Source: Chelonoidis abingdonii
Lineage: Eukaryota > Chordata > Testudines > Testudinidae
Direction of reading: 5' to 3'
DNA: 64,000 nucleotides
Assembly: GCF_003597395.2 (NCBI RefSeq)
Contig: NC_133776.1
Span: forward strand, 33,918,155-33,982,154
Positions 13,240 through 26,689 of this stretch are shown here, piece by piece. A program made the position numbers and the translations under genes. The notes beneath the pieces are model-generated. The model had not been told where the DNA came from and ran no database searches. It was given only the letters and a program-made list of their open reading frames with translations. Within the stretch, counting starts at the first letter, position 1; every line of letters starts with the position of its first letter.

Positions 13240-14895
13240 TGTGTCTTCAGAAGGATGGATGGCCTCATATCCCCTCCAACAGGTGTTAGAAGAGAAGCAG
13301 GGGTAGGCCTTCCTTCACCTTCTATAAATGATTTCACAAAAAAATTTAATCTGCAGCCAGAAGAGTTTATTTCTGACCCGTGACTGTCTCCATCTTGCTC
13401 CAGCACTGTTACTCCAGAGGTCCACAGCTTAACTATTGTCCCCTTTTAGTGGCATGGCCCAGTAGCCACTGTGCTAGGCACCAGTGTAGCATTAGACTCC
13501 AAATTTATCTGCATTGTGGCACTTCCTTGGTACTTGTGACCCAGAGTGCATTCAACTCTTCTAAAATTACAGAATAATTTGAATGGACCAAGAATCTCAC
13601 TTGAATGTAGGATAAAAACCACTATAACCTGACAAGCATAAGAGGGAAAACAAAAGCAAACATACTCAGACAAATGAACCAAATTCTGGCTCCAGGCACT
13701 AAAACAGAGTAACTCTTCCTTCACCACCAAAATAGCTGCATATTAAAACTGAAAAAAAATGTTAGAGCATGTCCTATTCTGGCCAACCTCAGCACCATGA
13801 ATAGTCCTGCATCTGGGTAATCTGCAGCCAGGAATATGCTATGTGAGAGGAGAGATCTGTGTGAGGTCATAGGGTAAAATAGGTAGACTGTGCCTTCTGA
13901 TCCTTAAGCCCTGCTTTGGAATGCTCCTCCTTTCCTCTGGTCTCCAAAGGCTTGCACTGGAGCCAGACATGGGACAGGCAGTTTCCACTTTGTGATTCCC
14001 TTCCTGGTTGCAGCCTTTTGGGGATGTACATATGCAGTCTAACTCAATTTGGCCTATACATTTGTGACCCACTAAATTTAATTAATTTTGGGGCTCAAAG
14101 AGTTAAAGATAATCCTACTTGGTTTAAAGCAGTTCTCTAGAAACGTTTAGCAACCTGCTACTAGTTATCACTATGAATATTATTTGTAATTAGCAGCTTT
14201 CCTATTAATATTAAAGGCTGAAGGGCAGAGAGGAGCAATATCCCAGTGCTGTTCAATTAGTTCCCACAGTATCTATCAAGTTATTGCTCTTGGAAAGCTT
14301 ATCAGGAAATTGTTATTGCAGTCCAGTCTCTACCAGCTGAAGCCAGTGCAGGCCTGGTGCAAAGTCCACCTGAAAAGGGATCTCCACCCTCCCTTCTGCC
14401 AGGGCAGCCAATGCAGATATAAAATTGAGCAGTGCAGTGTGAGGAGCAGGTGTAGGCAAAGTAGACTGAGTCAGTCAGTGGAGCCATTGGTGGAGCTAAA
14501 GCTGCTGTCCATCAGGGGTCTTTCATGATAACAAGTTTTCCCTTGGGTGCAGCAAGTTCAGGAAATGCCATCTGCACCTCATGATGCTAGTGGTAGTGAC
14601 AGGGAGTGAGTCAGCCTCTCAGAGATTCATTTTCCAGATTTGTTTCTTACTCATTGTTCTAAGATGAAACTGACATAATTATCTAGTTATAGTAAAAACA
14701 ATTGCATGCACTATACATCATCTAGGTGCTAGTCATAGTCCTACTGACCTCATTGCCAAAACTCACGTTGATTTCTAGAACTGTCAGATAAGTAAATAAA
14801 TAAGTATATTAAGTGTACAAAAATTAAATGTAATCACATAAATACATTGTATTACTACCAAACAGTCAAAAGTGACTAGTGATTTTGGGTGTCAG

Positions 14896-15010
14896 TTTTT
14901 GGGTGCCCAACTTGAGACACTTTAAGGATGTCAGATTTGCAGAAAGTGCTGAGCACCTACTGTCAAGAAATCAGGTTTTTTAAAGATGTCTCAAATTGGG
15001 CACCCAAAAA
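14896..15010. repeat. Foldback element with GGGTGCCCAA arms
   Basis: The arms 14896-14925 and 14980-15010 are inverted copies with about three mismatches (TTTTTGGGTGCCCAACTTGA against its reverse complement). The interior is AT-rich. It is a short inverted-repeat element of unknown family. Confidence 0.6.
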
Positions 15011-18000
15011 TATCAAAACATTCAAAATCTCTAATCCCTTGAATTTTGGACCTAGATGTGTAACATATAAAAAACCCAAATACCCCGGAAAAGAATATTC
15101 ATCATACAGTTCCTGATGTACAAGCACACTGAAGAACTGGATGACTAGTGTTAAAAAGCTATGGCCCTGATCCTAACAAACATATGCACAAGTGCTGATC
15201 CCTGATTTTCATGGGACTTCATTCAGGCAATTACCTGAATTGGCACATACACTTGCAGAATCAGGATCTCTTTTCAATTTATCCTCTCATTTATTATTAG
15301 AAAACATTGATAAAATATTTTATTCATTATCAATTGGCAGAGGAATAGGAAATTTGCTTTTTTTGTGCCTGTTTATAAACAATCTCAAACAAGTGATGAA
15401 TAAAGTTTTGGGTAAAATGTTCAAAATCTTCAGCTTTCATGTTTTTGCGACTGTTTCCTTCCATTGTGTTTTCCCTCTGAAATCATGGCTTGATTATCAA
15501 GAGATGACTATTTGATTCTTCTTCTGGGATTCTCCTTGCTGCTTTTGGGCAAACCAAGGACCTGATCAGACCCCTGGACAGAATATGAAGGAAAGTTGAA
15601 TTCTGCATTCTTGCAAGCCTCATTTAATGATTTTTTTTTTTAGAAACTGTAATATGGCAGATTCTGATCTCGGCTACACTGGTATAATTCCACTGATTTC
15701 AGTGGAATCACTCCTGATTTACACCATGAGAGAAGAATCAGGCACACTGTATATAGGATACCTTATTGTTGAGTTGCTGTTTCATATATGCCAAAATAAA
15801 GATAGATGTGTGCCAAATATCAAGGGTATATAACAGAAAAAAATTAAAAAGGTAAATCCTTTATCACACTCTACACTATCTGTTGCTTTAATAATTGTGT
15901 CCATGCTAGTAAATGACTATGTATTGCCTGGGACAGAGGCGAGCAGAATTTGGCCTCATGCACACAGAGAACAAGGTGCTGTTTTAAAAATCGATTGTTG
16001 CTTTTGTTTCACTCTTCGTCACTGTGCAGAACAGCGCCCTCTGGCGTGACAATGAAGTCATCTCAAGTTCACTCTCATTCTTTTTGCTCCATGGAACAAA
16101 TCAGGCTTTTCTTTTCATCAGCTGCCATCAGGAGAGAAGTATGAAGCACAGTAACAGAGAGAAGGACACTCTGACAATAAGCAACCTACAATGCAGGGCA
16201 AAAAAAATCTTAATATGGAAAAGATCAAAGGAAGAGCAGTGACCAGAAGGCTAGAATCCCCCTCCCTTTTTTTCCTTTTTAAGAAAGCTTAAATTTTGCA
16301 TCAACTGCCAATCCCAGGATCTGCCATTGATGTTAATTATGGCTTCTCATTACAAAGCCTGATAAGAAATTAAATGAAGAAATACAAACCTAGGGGACTG
16401 GAAGGCCAGAGACAAACTGAATTGAATAGACAGGCTTCACCTCTGCATATATCCTCTTTAATACATATAGAGAGTAGGGTAGGGTCCTTGACCTTTAAAT
16501 AGAACCTTGAAAGCTGCAGTTAATTCATTCAGAAGCAAAGGTGGACTGAAATCACCAACACCTGAGAACTCTGAACATGCTAATAGTTAGGAAAACCCTT
16601 TCTATAAATTAACAAAAAGTGTTTGGATTACAGTGTTGGCAAAGTGGTTTTTCAAAAGTAATATCCATTTATCCTCTTTTGTCAACATGAAAAGGAAATA
16701 TAAAGAGATATTAAAAGTCACATCTGCGCTCACTATTATTACAAAAAACACCAGCAATTACTCTAATTGAGTAATATTAGAGAAAGTGAAACAATTTCTC
16801 TATTCTTTTTAACTTTGTGCATTTGACAACAACTTCATGTGTAGCCCATTTCAGTGTTCCCTGTACAGTCAGTCCATTTGTCCTTAAGCTTGTGTGGGTT
16901 TTGCACACAGCAACATGAGACAGAAAAATAATTTTTAAAAATAAGAAAATGTGATTGTAAAACCACAAAAATAGTAAAGGGGACTCAGGAGCAGAAGAAG
17001 AATCTGAAACTATTTTTAATGTATCTTTTGAACTTGATGAGCTCTGAAAACAAACCTGCCACGGAAAACCCAGTAACATGGATCTAGAGAGGGGGAAAAT
17101 GGTCTTGTTACTTCCATCCTATATAGATTTGGAAAATGGAAGTCAAGAAGTTATTTGTATAACTTGAGATATTTTACCAGTAATGTATTTTAATAACTTC
17201 CCAGTACTAATTATGGTCTCCTCAATCCTATAAATCATTACTTATGGAGGTGGTCAATAGGACTACTCAGCATTTAGTCCCATAGTGTGAAATGGAATGG
17301 AAAATTTTCAGACTGACATTTTAAAAATCTGTTTTTCTAGAGATGAATTTGAAGCAAAATCACAGATCCAAATAACTCCAAACTTTGAAGAAACCTGGAT
17401 CTGCATCTGGGTCCAAATGTTATGGCTGGTTCCATATTTCTGTAATCTTGCAATTGTACTCCCTCAAATTTTAAAAGCTTCAAATCCAGATCAAAATGTT
17501 ATAACTTGAGCCCATATCTAGTTTATTTAGGCCCTAGTCCTGCAAATGCCTGCCTGCTTAACACATGTGAATATTCCCATTGAATTCAGTGGGACTGCTC
17601 AAGTGCCTGATGTTAAGCATGGTTTTCATATATTTTTATTTGCTGTCATGTGTTTTCTTCTATTTAAATATCTCCATACAGAGCAGTGTAATCACATATT
17701 TTATAAATCCTGCTATAATGAATTAGTTATTTTCTTCTGAAAAAATATAGTACTCCTTTAGGGTAGTATATTACTTATATTGTATGAATTATATTTAAAT
17801 ATGTATACCTTTATCTTAATATTATTATAAAATAATCATGTATACAGCAGTGTAAATTTACACTATATTTTCTAAACATAGATTAAGACCCATTCCTTGT
17901 CTCAAAGAATTTTCTATCTGTCTGGATCCTTATTACTTGTAGAATTATATTACTGAAGAAAGAACGAACTACTTTCCTGTTGTCAGAGAGTCACTTGTTG

Positions 18001-18949
18001 CTAGGCAGATTATGGTGAAGATTTCTGACGGCTACATTTAAAGGGATACAGTCAGATTTTAAAAATATTATCTACATATATTAAAAATGTAATCTTTGTT
18101 ACTAATAATAGCTTAGTAAATGTGAAAGAATTTTAAATCTAATTTACTTTTGACTATTAATGCTGTTTGGTTACTTTCTAAATGAAAACAGACTAGCCAG
18201 CTTCATTTTGTCTAGTCTTCTTCCAGTCAATGTCACATTGGCCTTCCATTTACTAGAAAGATGTTGCAGTTTATATACACTCACAGGAAATATTTGGGTT
18301 TTTCTGAAAAAAATTCTACATGAAATAGCAATAGGAACAATAACAATAACATAGAAACATTTCTACTAATTACACAAAATAACCTAGGGTTGTTAGGAGT
18401 GTGAGCAGGCTGTGAGCAGTGATGTTATAACTTTCTTACTTATGCCTCATTGTGTTTGCTGCTTGTTTATGTGCCAAAGCTTGAATTCAGGCCTTGCAGA
18501 CAGAATCATTCTACATTTCAACAGATCAAAGACATTTGGGCATCATGGTACTCCCTGGATAAGTAGGCAGAAAATATATAATACCCTTATGAGTCATGTC
18601 CTCAGATACTAAAGTGATGGGCACACTATGAAAACCTATATAGATATATAAGATATTTCTTGCATATTCAGGCTCTGGAAACATTTCATACACATATACT
18701 CACAATAAGGACCATGATGCTCACATGAATACGGCCATTATCTACAATGTTAGGGAATCCAGCTGCATCAAAGAACATGGTCTTCATCAAGTTCCTCATC
18801 TGTGGGAGAAATCTCCACCTAGTTATCTATGTGCAGCACTGTGGAGTCCAAGGCCTGAACCAGGTGCCAGGACACAGAAGGCTGAGATAAGCTGGCCAGC
18901 TACGGACACTAACTGAACCAGTTCAAAGTCAAGACAGAGAAAGATGCCA

Positions 18950-20000
18950 ATTGTCACAGATCTGGGTACCCTGCTGGCAGGGCATCAAACTTCTGTAAGG
19001 GGACCCAACCACTGGATCCTCAGGTGTTTCACACCCATGGGAGTCTGAACAGAATCTGGTCCTGCCTTGGGGTTCCTAGATCCTCTTGGGGTGCAAATTC
19101 TCTAGTTAGCACTGTCATGTTCCTGTACAGGTATGAACTGGCTACAGTGCTTCCTTTTAGTGAGATACATAGGAGATGTGTTCATCATAAGAAACTTTAA
19201 TGCTCTGCTAGGTTTCAGCTGAGGATACCTTAAATCAGGTTTTTATATTCAATGCCACCTAGTAACTAAATACTGTAATACAATTTAGTATTCCTTTACA
19301 AGCACCCCTTCCTGAGATCCCAGGGCCCAGCTGCTTAGCCTATGAATTTAGTGCTGACTCCTCAGGCTTCCCTGTAGCTTAAGCACTCCTTTCCCAGAAT
19401 CCTGTCACAGGTCTGAACCTTCTGAATTATAGTTTCACTCATGTGGTAGGTGTAGCATATAACACACACAGAGACAGACTTTCCACAGAATGCTAACTTC
19501 ATTGCTCTTTATTTAAGACATAAAGGACAAGAAACTACAGATCATTTACAAAACAACAAGCATCCTAAATGCAATGCCTGTCACTAGCTCATCTTCCATT
19601 GGAAGTTGTTGGGATCCATCTGTGTTCCAGAGGGCAGGGCAGGGCTCCGCTCCTCTCCCCTTCCCTCCCTTCACACCCCACCATCTCATCCAGCTCCCAA
19701 AGGAGCTTCCCTCATCTCAAGCTGGTGAAAAATGGCAGGTGAACCCAAGTAGAGCATCTTCTACCCTTTTATAATCTTCCAGTCCCTTAGTCAGATGACT
19801 CCCTCCCTGGTCAGCCCCAACATGTTACCACAGTGTCATACCAGATGACTTTGGTGTGGTGCTAGGCAACCTCTCCCCTGGCAAACTAGTTCCTCTGGAC
19901 AGGAGCAGCCTAGAGTCAATAATTTCAGTAGTTGAGCATTTAAAACAATGACACTCTTTGGTTAGCCCTTTGCCTCCCACCTTTGGAATTCCAGTCCAAC
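18950..20000 (-). mobile_element. Possible LTR-like sequence in reverse orientation
   Basis: On the minus strand a TATAAAAGGG box (RC near 19767-19776) is followed about 260 bp later by AATAAA (RC near 19508-19513), as in an LTR. Ends and target duplications were not found, so this is a weak call. Confidence 0.25.
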
Positions 20001-20669
20001 ATGGAGGCAAATGAACAAGAGAAGGCAAAATGCTGCACATACAAAATGGAGTGTGCATTTTGGTAAAGATACACATGAAGATCCCTCAGTAACAAAAAGA
20101 ATTCATAAGTTGTACACACAGATTCCCACATCAGTGCACCAACACCTTCTGAAGTCTGGGTGGACCACCTGGTGTTTGTGGCCCTATCATCCCAGGCACA
20201 GGTCTAAAAGCACTAGCCCAACCAAATGAAAACAGTAGGTACACTCCATAGCTGTCAGAGAAAAGAAATGAAGAAAGATGAAAAGAAGTGTCCTGAGAGC
20301 CTTACATGCAGATTTTAATAGCAGTTCTGCAGTACATAGAGTTACAATTGACTATGCCTGGAAAGCTGAAAGTATTTCTCCTCACACTGAAAAAATGGAT
20401 GGACTAGGATGTCCAAGGCAACGATTATTTGTTTTCCATTTGGAGCAATGTCAAGTGAATCTCAAGGGGCCTGTTAACACTGCTCCAGGCATAAGGGAGA
20501 AAGGAGGAAAAAAGGCTGGGGGTGAGGGGTTTAGATTCCCACATCATCACACCAACACCTTCTGGAAGTCTGGTCCCTTGAAATATGTGTTAACTACTTA
20601 TGCTAAACAATCTGTTCTATCATGTATTTTGCTGACAGTCTGATTACATTTCTCAGACCTGAACAAAAA

Positions 20670-20785
20670 CTCTATGTAAGCTCAAAAGCTTGTCTCTCAT
20701 ACCAACAGAAGTTGGTTCAATGAAAGATATTACCTTACCCATCTTGCGTCTCTAATTATCTCGGATCAGCCTGGCTATTACAACA
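20670..20785 (+). repeat. Dispersed repeat, TGTAAGCTCAAAAGCTTGTCTC type, copy 2
   Basis: Second copy of the repeat at 7130-7215, extending further with CTGGCTATTACAAC. Substitutions between the copies show moderate age. Confidence 0.6.
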
Positions 20786-22310
20786 CTGTATACAGAGTTT
20801 GGTTTTGACGTTTATTAAATGTTACAATTTAAAAAATAACATTTGTTTTGGATTTAGCTTCCCAAAGGGTCCAAAACACTTCACTAATGATCTACAAATG
20901 GTGGTACACAAGAATTGCTTTATTTCTCTCTCAAATTCAGCCACTTCTAGTGTGACGTATGGTCACTGTAGAAGTTCAACAGCAACTCTACACAGTAGTT
21001 TTGAAATAAAAAAATATTAATATAAGCAAGTGACACTGGAATGAAAATTCAGACTGGCAGAAAATATCTACCAACATTGGAATTCAGCCAAGACAGCTAC
21101 CATCTGGTGGTCTGCAAATTGTTCTCTTAGATCTCCAATAGCAAGTGGTGCAGGACTGGTATTATTTATTTCATGCAAAAAACGCTATTTTCAGCAGCAC
21201 CATGCTCCCTAGTATCAGGTTGGTACATTACTGCAGGATGACAGAGAGAACAGCACAAACTATTGAATAGAAAACCACTTCCTACAGCACCAAGATGCTC
21301 GTTGAAAACATCTGATCCAAGTACTGACCAAGACCAGCTTCTAAGAGCTGATATGATAACAGCATAATGTATTTTAGCCACAAGTTGAATATATCCATGA
21401 TCACAGCTAAAATATTTTACAGCCTCTAGTTTTATGACATATGTAGTGAGAGTTCCATGGGGTACAGTGGGGGACAGTATACATTAAACACCATGCCCCT
21501 GGCCTACCCATTGTTCACATCCTCTGCCCTCATATATCATAAGCCCACAGCAAACAGGATCTTGGGAAGGAGAGGATGCAGATAAGCCCTTTTTCTGGGC
21601 AGGAAGAGGAGATCTTTGTGTGTGGAGTTCCTTCCATGCAGGAATCTAAGGAGCATGATTGCTGCCTACGTTTCCATCCATTATCGTTTTGTTTTTAGCA
21701 TTTAATAAAAACAATCATATTTCAAACACCATATTTCCTAAAGAATGCAACATTCTGGCAATGGGAGATAGCAAAAACAGCAAACCAAATTCACTAGCAC
21801 CTATGCCCTTCTACAGCACCACCCCTGATGTATATGCAGAATACACAACATAAATAGAGGAAGCCCTTCTGTTTCTGAAACTTTGTCAGTGGAATAGATA
21901 AAGCAGAGGAGAGAGTGAATGAGCACTATTACCACAATCTACAAAGAGGCACAAAGGGGGATGGATATTTCGGAAAAGACAAAGGGTTCACTAAATGCTT
22001 ATTTCAAACCACAAAGAAATACAGTTTCAGAAGAATACAAATTCAGACAGCTACTGCAAGTACCTCATGAATACGATGACTCATATGTAAATACCTTAAG
22101 GGCTAAGCCCTAGTCCCACTGAAGTCACTGGAAGTGTAACTATGAATTTGGTATATCTGCATCACGCATGATCCATGATCAAGTCATAGCATGCTCTCTA
22201 AACACTGAGAAATCCTTATAACCAGCGGGGTTTGACCCTAGGAAATGCAGTTATCATAGCACAACTATATGAGTCACCACAGGAGGGATCTAATGTTCTT
22301 TCTCCTAGGA

Positions 22311-22440
22311 CAGTGGTTTTCAACTTGTGGTCCATGGACCCCTGGAGGTCTGCAGACTATGTCTAAGATTTCCAAAGGGGTCTGCACCTCCATTCAAATT
22401 TTGTAGGGTTCTGCACATGAAAAAAGGTTGAAAACCACTG
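22311..22440. mobile_element. Short hAT-like inverted-repeat element (130 bp)
   Basis: The element begins CAGTGGTTTTCAACTT and ends AAGGTTGAAAACCACTG, which are inverted copies of each other. The flanks (TCCTAGGA and TGCTGCTA) match poorly, so the target duplication is not confirmed. The end sequence is of the same general type as the elements at 8676 and 45354. Confidence 0.65.
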
Positions 22441-22795
22441 TGCTGCTAAGACTTTAGATGTGAGTATTAACCAACTGCAGCCACACCCCAAACCAAACAG
22501 GTTTTAAACCAGAAAGTGAGGTTACAGCATGTGCAAAATGTATTAATGTTACTAATGCAGATAATAATTGTGCCTGCTATTGTTGTGAATTGACTACACA
22601 AATACCATATAGAAGTAGAGTAAGGAGTACCAATTGCCTCTTCTGTAGAAAAGTGAAACGTGGCTGGAGTTTGGGGGAAGAAAGAAAACAAATCAGAAAA
22701 ACACTGAACACTGAACTGAAAAACACTGGACAGAAAAACACAGAAACAATCAATCTCTAAAGGCAGGGAATGGGAGTGCCCCACCTGTTCTGTAG

Positions 22796-23549
22796 AGTGA
22801 GTCACCCCCCTCCAGTTTGGGACTGTGATGAGTCCCCTCCAGTTTGGGACTGTGATGAGGTAATGCTCACCTGACTCTGAACGGGAGGGGCAGGGGGCAA
22901 AGCCAAGTGAGAAGAAAGAACATGATAAAAGGGAAAGACATTTGCCATGCTCTCTCTCTCTTCCACCTACATCTACAGATACCACACCAAGCGACTGAAA
23001 TGCTGATCAAAGGGGAAAGTCTGGCTGAAGAGCAACCAGCCAGCCTGTGGTGAGAAGCATCTAAGTTTTTAAGGACACTGAACGTGTTACGATCAGCTTA
23101 GAATACATTTTACTTTTATTTCATTTGACCAAATCTGACTTGTTCTGCTTTGATTTATAATCACTTAAAAATTGTCTTTGTAGTTAATAAATCTGTTTCT
23201 TTATTCTGCCTGAAGCAGTGCATTTGGTTTGAAGTGTGTCAGAGACTCCCGTTGGGATAACAAGCTGGTACATATCAATTTCTTTGTTAAATTGATGAAC
23301 TCATATAAGCTTGCAGCGTCCAACGTGCATAACTGGACACTGCAAGATGGAAGTTCCTATGGTTGTGTCTGCGACCAGAGATATAGGCTAGTGTCATTCG
23401 GCTGCACAATCCAAGGAACAGCTTACATGCCAGAGGCTGTGCATGAACAGCCCAGAAGTAGGGGTTCTCACAGCAGAGCAGAGTAAGGCTGGATCCTGGA
23501 GTCAAGTATTGGAATGATTTAGCAGATAACACCAGAGGGGAACATCATA
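22796..23549 (+). mobile_element. LTR copy in the opposite orientation (5' part missing or diverged)
   Basis: This stretch aligns by eye with the minus strand of the solo LTR at 29509-30628. Shared landmarks are GATAAAAGGG (22924), the AATAAATCTGTTT block (AATAAA 23186-23191), TTGATGAACTCATATAAGCTTGC-like sequence and the final GGGGAACATCATA. The left boundary is not seen; similarity fades upstream of about 22796. A 26-27-bp tandem duplication (22807-22832 and 22834-22859) lies near its start. It is oriented toward the SLC16A14 promoter. Confidence 0.72.
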
Positions 23550-23619
23550 CCCTCAACATCCTATAAAAACTCCACAGCCCACCTGGCACAATAACTGGTT
23601 TTCTGCATATAAAAACCAG

Positions 23620-23880
23620 GGCCGGGGCTAGGTGGAAGCAAGCAGGGCAACTGCTTGGGTCCCCAGGCCACAGGGTCCCCCACAAAGCTACATTGCTCAG
23701 GCTTCAGTTCAGCCCCAGGTGGCAGGACTCAGGGACCTGGGCTTCAGCTCCATGCTGTGGGACTTTTGGCTTTCTGCCCTGGACCCCAGCGAGCCTAATG
23801 CTGTCCCTGCTTGGAGGCCCCCCTAAAACCTGCTCGAGGCCTCCTAGGGGGCCCTGGGGCCCTGGCTGAGAACCATTCTG
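23620..23880. repeat. GC-rich repeat with hAT-like right end
   Basis: The stretch starts CAGGGCCGGGGCTAGG and ends GGCTGAGAACCATTCTG. The right end is of the hAT TTCTCA type when reversed, but no target duplication is visible and the ends do not pair well. It may be two overlapping elements. A 64-codon frame here (23632-23823) is not a gene. Confidence 0.4.
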
Positions 23881-24034
23881 TTAGAGAACATCACCCTGTA
23901 ATTATAAATTATAAGTTGCTCCACATTATATAAGGCTTGAAAGATTTTGCTGAGCTTAAGGCTAAATTTAATAAACATCTTTAACTGAATCCAGGAATAT
24001 GATGACTTTTATCACTCCCTGTAGTTAGTACAGA

Positions 24035-24712
24035 TCTTCCAAATTTCTTTTTGGTTTTTCTAATGCTCCTCAGGCTTACCAAAAAGCTATGTATTCAGTA
24101 CTTTGCAGATGACATGGTACTGTTTGGAATACAGATGTTGTTGGTTTTGCTGCTAATGCAGAGGAGCTAGAAAGAGAATGAGAAAATTTTTGATTGATTT
24201 CAAAAAAGGATTAAAATTGGACAGAAATAAATATATTCACTCCTATTTCTCCTCAGATGGTGTTTAGACTGATCAAAAGAAATTGGAAACTGTTCTTAAG
24301 GCTCCAAGGCTATAGAATATGTAATTAGTGCCTTAAATTCTGGGAATTTTTGGCTTCCTTATGAAGTTTATTCCAAAGTATATAAACATTAGTCAGCAGA
24401 GCTGTTCTGAAATCAGGAAAGATATTGGGTGAGAATGGAATTCTAAAAAAGAATCAGCTTCTTGGGAGCTAAGAAGTGCTTTAACCAAAGAACTGTGTGT
24501 AGCATAACTGGATTCACCAACATTTGTAGTGGCTGATAGTCTTGCTGATTTATGTGCAGTTGTGCTCTGAATACATAATAATAGATCAAAAAATCATTGG
24601 TATATGCAGTTGCTCGCCAATAAGCAAAAAAACAGCCTTTGGCTATGTGTGGGCTATAGAATATTTTCACATGTACCTCTAGGGACATATATTTATTCTA
24701 ATGACTGACTCA
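24035..24712 (+). mobile_element. Ty3/gypsy-like pol remnant, left part (RT to RNase H)
   Basis: Broken frames on the plus strand spell reverse transcriptase and RNase H landmarks in the correct order. These are FGFSNAP (24050-24070), FADDMVLFG (24102-24128), SSDGV followed by a TVLKAP-like block (about 24250-24310), the FIPKYIN connection segment (about 24370), and YVWAIEYFHMYL (about 24640). Stops and frameshifts show it is long dead. The right part resumes at about 25900 after an antisense LINE. Confidence 0.68.
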
Positions 24713-24714
24713 CT

Positions 24715-25898
24715 TTAGTTCTCAACTCCTTTTCTCATTTACATGAGGTCACAGGTGCCCAGGATTATTCACTCCTTTTAATCCATGGCACGTGTGCACA
24801 GGTCTTGGAGTTCCAGTCCCTTCCTCTTCAAACTTCTCTTGACAGTATCTTTCCATTGTATCCTTTATCCCCCATGTCCTTTCTTGCTGTCCAGTTTTTC
24901 CCATGCTTTCCCTGTTGGTTGTTATTCATGTATTTTCCACATGTCCAGACCACCTCAAATGTGCACTCTCTGGACTATCTATCAGTGAGAGCCCCAAGTT
25001 CATCTTCCCCCAACTTTTTCCATTCACACTGTCCACCCTCCTCAATATATTATTGTCTACAACCTGTATTTCCTTTTCTTGCATCTCCATAAGAGTCACT
25101 GTTTCCAAACCATAGAGCAGGCAGGGACAAACACACATAGCATACACTTTTCCTTTCAGTTTGTTATTTACTTGTCAGTCCCACAGTACTCCTGCCACTT
25201 TTTCCCTGCTGTCCATGCACATTGGCTTCTCTTCTTCAATTATCCAGATCTCTCAGATGGCACAAAGTGTACTTCCCAAGTACAAATTCTTTCTTCTAAT
25301 TTTGCTTCTCTGCTGAAACAGAAATCAACAGTGGTTCTTCCACCTTTCCTACTTGCATAACTTCAGTTTTCTTTGTGTTTACCTTCAAAACTTGTCCTTT
25401 AAACACAGATGCCTACTCTGATACTATATTCACCACTTCCTCCTTACTGTGATCCAAAAGGGCCAAATTGTCAGCATACATTAGTTTTCTCTTTGTCTCC
25501 TCAGGCTTGGTTCTCCTTCTAATTAACTTCATAAAGAGGAGGAACGAAGTGGATTTGGTACACTGCTTTGTCTCAATCCCACCATCATTTCAGAACTTAG
25601 AAACTCTATGCATTGTTACCTGATGAGCCTTGCTATAGCTCCTCTATCATCTCCTCTTCTTGAAGTCCCCGTCCCAACCATTCCAATACTCCAAACACCA
25701 GCTTGGTGGAACCAAGTTATATGTTTTCTCAAGATCAAAAGATGCTACATAGTAGTTACACCCTCCATTTATCATTCTTTCAAACTTCTGTCTCATTGCA
25801 AATATTGTGCAAACACTATTCCTTCCCTTCCTAAAGCCACATTCTAATGACTGATCATAACCGTATAACTCACACGCTAAAATCTAACAAATCTATTC
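24715..25898 (-). mobile_element. RTE-type non-LTR retrotransposon fragment (dead)
   Basis: The minus strand carries reverse transcriptase motifs in N-to-C order. These are FDLEKTYN (near 25707-25733), GLRQSSVPNPL (near 25550-25583), YADN in place of YADD (25467-25478), LLYGLETVTL (near 25090-25118) and a C-terminal LRWSGHVE (near 24935). Frames are interrupted by stops. The style of these motifs is RTE-like; another LINE clade is possible. The fragment lies antisense inside the gypsy remnant. Confidence 0.65.
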
Positions 25899-25899
25899 T

Positions 25900-26055
25900 G
25901 ATTCTACATAGAATCCACTGCCAAGGATGGAGAATTTCACCTATATAATTTTACCATTGAACACGTTAGAGGAGAAAGTAATGTGGCTGATGCTTTGTCA
26001 CATCCTCCTCCTCTAGAACCTGCATCTGATCAGCCAGCAAAAGACTATGTGTGAT
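25900..26055 (+). mobile_element. Ty3/gypsy-like pol remnant, right part (RNase H end)
   Basis: The plus strand reads YNFTIEHVRGESNVADALS from 25944, the characteristic end of gypsy RNase H, then a proline-rich stretch and a stop. It continues the frame order of the remnant at 24035-24712, so one element has been split by the LINE in between. No integrase is recognisable further on. Confidence 0.68.
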
Positions 26056-26689
26056 AGTTTCATATGCATTGCAGATATGGAGGCATCAGAAAGAATGTCG
26101 TACAAAAGACCGAATGACTTGAGCAAGTTTCCCAGCTTTCCCCAGTTGTGTGGAACTGAGAGCAGGACCACAAAGGTGGCAGCTGCAGCTCCCTGATTCC
26201 AAGGCCAGTTGTATTTACCTAGCCACCTGCCAGCTGGGGATCACAATAACAGCAGAGGAACTCTGGCCATACCCCCTCCCACTTCCAGGAGACACCAAGG
26301 GCAACTGGTTCTTTCAGTTCTATGCAACTGGGGTCTCCCTCAGACTGGGGAAATTCCCAACAAGGGAACTTGGACTGTTTTTTGACCTATTTGCATTGAC
26401 AAAGCAGCTAAAAAGGGCCAGAATGCAACTGAAAATCTGACCTATTGTCTCTATTCTTTGACATTTACTCAATGAGCCACAGCTGTACACTGTCAACATC
26501 TTCTACCTCTGGAGAGGGAGGAAAATAAAGATTACTCATCTGCTGTACGTTTCCTTCTGCTGGATTCTCAGTGGATTATTCCTCTTCTGTTCCATTTTTC
26601 TTTCCTCTTTATTTGTACCTTCTTTTCACAATGAGCTGCCTCCCCTCCCCTCTGGGTTTTACATTTAGCTAGAAACCAATTGAAAAAAA

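Larger units (their letters stand above)
15011..22310. other. Intergenic, no gene recognised
   Basis: Contains short inverted repeats of the ACACTGGTATAATTCC type (15660-15745) and the CCTAGTCCTGCAAATGC type (17530-17620), a dispersed repeat at 20670, and a possible reversed LTR at 18950-20000. No coding exon was recognised on either strand. Confidence 0.5.

Noticed and set aside
22467..22985. 172-codon minus-strand open frame
   Set aside because: It runs antisense across the start of an LTR, includes the 26-27-bp tandem duplication as a repeated peptide, and has no recognisable domain.
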